Assembly: GCA_907163375.1 (NCBI GenBank)
Contig: CAJQUW010005303.1
Coordinates: forward strand, 124,001-188,000
DNA: 64,000 nt
Direction of reading: 5' to 3'
Source: Prostheceraeus crozeri
Taxonomy: Eukaryota > Platyhelminthes > Polycladida > Euryleptidae
Shown here: positions 61,501-64,000 of the stretch, piece after piece
Layout of the letters: every line of letters starts with the position of its first letter
Position numbering within the stretch: position 1 is the first letter of the stretch
Position numbers and translations under genes: made by a program
The notes under the pieces: model-generated
Told to the model about the DNA's origin: nothing
Database searches by the model: none
The model's input: only the letters and a program-made list of their open reading frames with translations

Positions 61501-64000
61501 TTCTGTACGATGACATCTCTAAATTTAGCATCACTAGATGGTCCTCTGTTACACTTCGCCAGCGTTTCCTCCTCTGCTGTCTTCGAGTTCTCGGTGTTCA
61601 GTTGGATGAAATAAACAGCAGATTCAAACTGGCGGATGACCACCAGGTATGTCCGAGTCCGTTTGAACAGTCAGAAGGGAGAAATGTGTTTGTGAGAAAG
61701 ATAATGGAAGTCGGAAAAGAAGCATTCTCCGAAGATGAAGAGTGGTATCAGCGGATGTCCGAAATGCAGCTGGATTTTGAGGTAACTTTGTCAGTGATTA
61801 TGTACGTCACAGCGATAAATTGCTTTGTCCGCGTTTTTCGGTCTAAGATGACACATTAATTATAGCACTGATGGTCACGGTCAGAACTAGTCTCGAGGGG
61901 GAAGAAGATCAATTTTCCATTGAATGCAATGCAAATTCAAGACTGAATTCTGACGAACTATAGAACATTGAAATGAAATCCCTAGCCTTGAGATCAATCT
62001 ATGCATAATCTATGTACAGAGACACTTAAATCCTATGATAGGCTGCATACAAACAGCATCTTTGAATATTGACTTCATAATTGTTAGATTTGTTTTCATT
62101 AAATACTTAAAGTTATATATAATTAGACTGAGTTATGACTATTACATATGATCGCGCATGACTGGTGATACTTCTGTATTGCGAAATACTTATTCTTAAA
62201 GCTGTATCTAAAAATCGAAACTTCTGAGTGACATTGCAAACAACTCCTTTTCTACACTATGTTGAACGTGGTGTGCGAGTATAACTTGCATCTCCTTCTT
62301 GAAATATCTTACTTGATTTAAAAAGAAGTAAATAAGTTGTATTGAGTTTGTAAAATGAATAGGATGTTTTCACCTTTCAAGGAAGATAGGCGCTGTGGCT
62401 TTGTGTTAGAGTGTTCGCTCATCGTCCGGTAGATCTGAGTTCAATCCTTGATCGGGTCAAGCCGAAGACTCTTAAAAAACAGGTACACTCAGCACGAATG
62501 ACTGATAGTGGGATGACTAAAGCACGACCGCATAGAAGAAAGGTGATGGTCTAATGTGCGTGCTTCCGAGTATAAAGAAAGGCGTATGAATTTTTATCAA
62601 GAGTATTCATTTCAATAGTGGATATTTCGGAACCAAAAACAGGTCCAACAATTGCTCTGAAATCAGCTAATTTAACTCACTAACAAATACGCATGCTTGA
62701 TAGACAACATACTAAATTCACTTCGACGTCTGGGATGTCGAGATTCTCCATCTTCTCAACTTCACTGAAATACAGCTCTACTTTTCCTCAAAAACGTTGT
62801 TAGTTTCTGTCTCTCACAGATATGTAAGAAGTCTATTCAGTAGTCACGTAGATATTGATAGAAATGAAATCACGAAATGCAATGAAATACATGCAAGTCA
62901 TAAAGATTGGAAAAGTATCAAGAGGTGAGAACGAAACCCTACCTAAATCATCGCGGAAGCTACAAACGTTTCTCTCTTGTTTGACGTCATCAGTCCAGCA
63001 TACTCCATTGTAAAGAATAATTAAATTAGATGCAGATAAAAATCGTCATCCGATCCACAGACTTCCAGAATTAATGAAATAATTCAAACCTTGTTCTCAG
63101 AGCTCGGGTTCAAAATTTGAGCTTATTCTCACCTCTTGATTTTTTTCCTTTCGAGGTCTCGGCATCTATAAACTAGTTATTTCACTGGCCAAATATGTCG
63201 GCTGCCGGCTTTCTATGTATATCCACCTACCAATGGCTTGTTCATAGAACGCAAACACGAACTAGCAATTAGCATCCGTGTTTTCAAGTTCAAATTTTGA
63301 ACCCGAGGTCTGAGAACAAGATTCGAATTATTTCAGTAATTGTAGAAGTCTGTGGATCGAACGACGATTTTTATCTACATTTGATTTCCTGATTCTTTAC
63401 AATAGCGTACACTGCACAGATGACGGCAGACAAGCCAGAAAAGTTTGTAGTTCCCGTAATGATTTAAGTCAGATTTTGTTCTCACTTCTTTAATTTTTCT
63501 TTCGGGGTCTCATAGATATTGATTTGTGGATGGTCAATAGCAACATGTACAGAGACTTGAAGCTGTTGATTGGCACCGCATTTTCGTATTTTCAAGTAAA
63601 CTTCAGAATTCTTTGACAAATTGGTTTGATTAATATTTGATTAATATTGATCTATTAATATTGGAATTTGCAGGTTTCAATCATTTCTCAACTTCCGTCT
63701 CAATCATCTCGAACGAAGGAGTTGAAACGTGTCGCTCGCACTTTGCTCAAGTCAACCCATTGTCGCAGCTACGTGCCGCTGTATCGGAGATACGCCGAGG
63801 CGGAGTGGAGGATTGGAGGTGGTCCGGAGGCTGCTCGTCACATTTTCGACACGACCGCTCTTCTTCCTCGCTCTTCCGCGTCTTCTCCAGACCTACTGTG
63901 TCTTATTGCATCCTACGCTCGGTTAGAGTGGCCTGAAACTCGAGTTTCGAACGTTCTAGCTCTCCTGGTCACAGCGGATAATCCCGGCCCAGCGGACACC
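52370..64000 (+). CDS. NRDE2: NRDE2 (nuclear RNAi-defective 2 / C14orf102 family) gene, 5' part, nine exons, cut by window end
   Basis: NRDE2 proteins are nuclear HAT-repeat proteins that bind the exosome helicase MTR4 and act in RNA surveillance and splicing; in nematodes NRDE-2 works in nuclear RNAi. Joined exons: 52370-52418, 52482-52533, 52595-52629, 52928-53057, 53577-54042, 57249-57621, 59306-59533, 61354-61781, 63674-64000. All junctions are GT-AG and phase-consistent, giving 696 residues with no stop. In order: a short start (MFPCASGL), a Lys-rich stretch (about residues 57-75), the conserved KVFIEE...IPKYR segment (about 99-139, position of the MTR4-interacting region), INFIPF, a Glu-rich linker, then HAT-like helices from LREHPSDVEGW onward (FWSNENLLRQWRQLVFTHPN, RAARWLALERLRS, YRRYAEAEWR). 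The chosen ATG gives a start like that of vertebrate homologues; the frame is open upstream to at least 52319, so an upstream exon is possible. Family identity is secure; exact exon ends are by eye. Confidence 0.9.
52595..52629 (+). CDS. NRDE2: NRDE2 exon 3, 35-nt microexon
   Basis: It follows a 61-bp intron (gtaagc...ttcattgcag) and ends at GAGAAGA|gtacgt. It encodes NNDNEQASAEK in the phase set by exon 2 and hands phase 1 to exon 4. The exact phase fit on both sides supports it. Confidence 0.75.
52928..53057 (+). CDS. NRDE2: NRDE2 exon 4, lysine-rich segment
   Basis: Bounded by ttatttccag and gtaaga. It encodes a run of Lys/Arg (HKKEKKKSRKKEKESDE) equivalent to the basic low-complexity N-terminal part of NRDE2 homologues, likely a nuclear localisation region. 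Phase 1 in, phase 2 out. Confidence 0.85.
53577..54042 (+). CDS. NRDE2: NRDE2 exon 5, MTR4-binding-region equivalent and first HAT-like helix
   Basis: Acceptor ccattacag and donor GGG|gtacgt give 466 nt. The first half carries KVFIEEISGLLPEHAFRLDR and IPKYRPAANLL, the most family-specific part. The middle is basic (KRKRYFSEGKKGKRLK), followed by INFIPF and an acidic stretch. The end carries LNAHLREHPSDVEGWIRL, matching the start of the NRDE-2 domain. The exon ends in phase 0. Confidence 0.92.
54742..55924. mobile_element. Divergent fold-back relative in NRDE2 intron 5
   Basis: Outer 130 bp at each end match the 39527-40246 element (GACTTTCACAGAATGATGTACACC..., CGTCTGCCG on the left; complement on the right), with TA at both edges. 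Ends themselves are changed (ATCCGCC, ...CGTAC). The interior is longer and contains a 21-bp tandem repeat (55709-55812). Confidence 0.8.
55709..55812. repeat. Five-copy 20-21-bp tandem repeat
   Basis: Units begin TCTGAAAT and end in AAAATG/GGAAATG/GGAAGGA-type text, five in a row. Inverted pieces of the same unit are at about 55365-55390 (ATTTCAGAT), so the array takes part in the surrounding palindrome. Confidence 0.85.
56062..56395 (+). repeat. tRNA-headed, GC-rich unit, candidate SINE
   Basis: 56062-56133 has a perfect D stem (GCTC/GAGC), an A-box-like AACTGGTAGAGCG, a T arm GGTAGTTCAAATCCACC and a 5-of-7 acceptor stem. It is followed by about 230 bp (56160-56390) clearly richer in G and C than the surrounding intron. 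A SINE body is the simplest reading; no second copy is in the window. Confidence 0.45.
57249..57621 (+). CDS. NRDE2: NRDE2 exon 6, HAT repeats
   Basis: Acceptor cctgttttag, donor ATGG|gtgagt, 373 nt, phase 0 to 1. It encodes RTEAVLQRAVAANPSSIPLL, FWSNENLLRQWRQLVFTHPN and WKDYLSYLRRQ, which are half-a-TPR (HAT) helices, ending in HPSLPDTETALM. Intron 5 before it is 3206 bp and carries repeats. Confidence 0.92.
59306..59533 (+). CDS. NRDE2: NRDE2 exon 7
   Basis: Acceptor tctctttccag, donor CAAA|gtaatt, 228 nt, phase 1 in and out. It encodes a helical pair (HVRFLAESGHKERAVACLQ) and the conserved FWES...GEWRNRSEKDE segment. The weak-looking donor is followed 12 bp later by a MITE (59545-59838). 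Confidence 0.9.
59545..59838. mobile_element. 294-bp TA-flanked MITE in NRDE2 intron 7
   Basis: Terminal inverted repeats of about 35-40 bp (GATAAAAAAACAGCACCAAG left; CTTGCTGCTGTTTCTTTATC right) bounded by TA on each side. It begins 12 bp after the exon 7 boundary (59533). Confidence 0.8.
60056..60826. mobile_element. 771-bp hAT MITE in NRDE2 intron 7
   Basis: Left end CAATGTTTCTCAACCTTTAC, right end, complemented, CAGTGGTTCTCAACCCCTGC; both continue into CGCGGACT. The right flank is CTCTATAC and the left flank CTCTATATATAC, the same 8 bp with an ATAT expansion. 'CAGTGGTTCTCAACC' ends are typical of hAT elements. Confidence 0.85.
61354..61781 (+). CDS. NRDE2: NRDE2 exon 8
   Basis: Acceptor atacatcacag, donor GAG|gtaact, 428 nt, phase 1 to 0. 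It encodes an acidic start, RAARWLALERLRSAAHWLP, then DPDRVVLYDDI, a characteristic NRDE-2 motif. An internal CAG|gtatgt at about 61646 could act as an alternative donor, but the sequence past it (FVRKIMEVGKEAFSEDEEWY) still resembles the family, so the long form is preferred. Confidence 0.9.
62387..62560 (+). repeat. tRNA-derived SINE in NRDE2 intron 8
   Basis: GGCGCTGTGGCTTTGTGTTAG then AGTGTTCGCTC (A-box-like), GAGTTCAATCC (B box), followed by GCCGAAGACTCTTAAAAAAC and CACTCAGCACG...GATAGTGGGATGAC. That body order resembles conserved central domains of several marine-invertebrate SINE families. Confidence 0.6.
62942..63469. repeat. Palindrome with 179-bp arms in NRDE2 intron 8
   Basis: 62942-63120 and 63291-63469 are reverse complements with moderate divergence (shared CTTGTTCTCAGA, CGGGTTCAAAATTTGA, GATCCACAGACTTC). 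The 170-bp middle also carries a copy of the CTCACCTCTTGAT flank. No clear TSD. Confidence 0.8.
63674..64000 (+). CDS. NRDE2: NRDE2 exon 9, partial at window end
   Basis: Acceptor ggaatttgcag, phase 0. 109 codons run to the last base without a stop. LKRVARTLLKSTHCRSYVPL, YRRYAEAEWRIGGGPEAARH and IFDTTALLP are HAT repeats like those that follow this point in homologues. The C-terminal part of the protein lies outside the window. Confidence 0.9.

Noticed and set aside
61296-61859. 187-codon ORF as a stand-alone gene
   Set aside because: It is NRDE2 exon 8 plus intron on both sides; the exon boundaries fit the phase of its neighbours.
1-64000. CRISPR array, bacterial operon or phage region
   Set aside because: No regularly spaced repeats with unique spacers, and the genes have introns; the sequence is animal nuclear DNA.

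Overview
This is a nuclear genomic window from an animal, AT-rich and dominated by intergenic DNA and transposon remains. It contains no operons and no ribosome-binding-site pattern, and its genes are split by GT-AG introns. The one clearly recognised host gene is NRDE2 (52370 to beyond 64000, plus strand). The repeat content is mariner, hAT, Penelope-like and LINE relics, tRNA-headed SINE-like units and fold-back elements. This, with a strong excess of the palindromic octamer TAGGCCTA, suggests a marine invertebrate such as an echinoderm or another non-vertebrate deuterostome. The species call is inference; only 'metazoan' is firm.

Layout. 0-9 kb: a truncated mariner piece (893-1272), TIR-like subterminal repeats (1295-1478), a TTGACGC-rich element (1605-2370), a near-perfect 744-bp fold-back element (3511-4254), a LINE 3' end (5440-5752), and a degraded mariner (6531-8149) nested inside another transposon with a perfect 8-bp target duplication (6518-8982). 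9-25 kb: mostly gene-free, with a possible piggyBac-like relic (10141-12481), a weak ORF pair (13032-13587), a GIY-YIG endonuclease relic of Penelope type (14935-15606, minus), a 490-bp polypurine tract and a tRNA-like sequence. 25-29 kb: a LINE reverse-transcriptase relic split by a BED-finger hAT element, then a possible host gene, a single-exon four-pass membrane protein (27455-28294, minus). 29-42 kb: a small palindrome, a second copy of the 8-bp-TSD transposon, a 1.2-kb complex inverted repeat, a CR1/jockey-like LINE end, a hAT transposase C-terminus, a TA-flanked element with GGGCGTCTCTTATT repeats, a second 744-bp fold-back copy, a related 720-bp fold-back and a second BED-hAT copy. 42-52 kb: a SINE, a degraded LTR retrotransposon (gag zinc knuckles, protease, reverse transcriptase, integrase; 46430-49185), and a Penelope-like RT fragment abutting a LINE tail.

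52-64 kb: NRDE2. Nine exons can be joined in frame, giving 696 residues before the window ends inside exon 9. The lysine-rich N-terminus, the presumed MTR4-binding segment and the HAT-repeat region are all readable. Its larger introns carry a 1.18-kb fold-back relative, a tRNA-headed GC-rich unit, a 294-bp MITE starting 12 bp after a splice donor, a 771-bp hAT MITE, a SINE and a 179-bp-armed palindrome.

No new biochemical system could be demonstrated. The most unusual material is the fold-back family, the TAGGCCTA excess, the 63-bp stop-free intron in NRDE2 and the nested transposons. All calls come from reading the sequence by eye; no alignment or database search was run.
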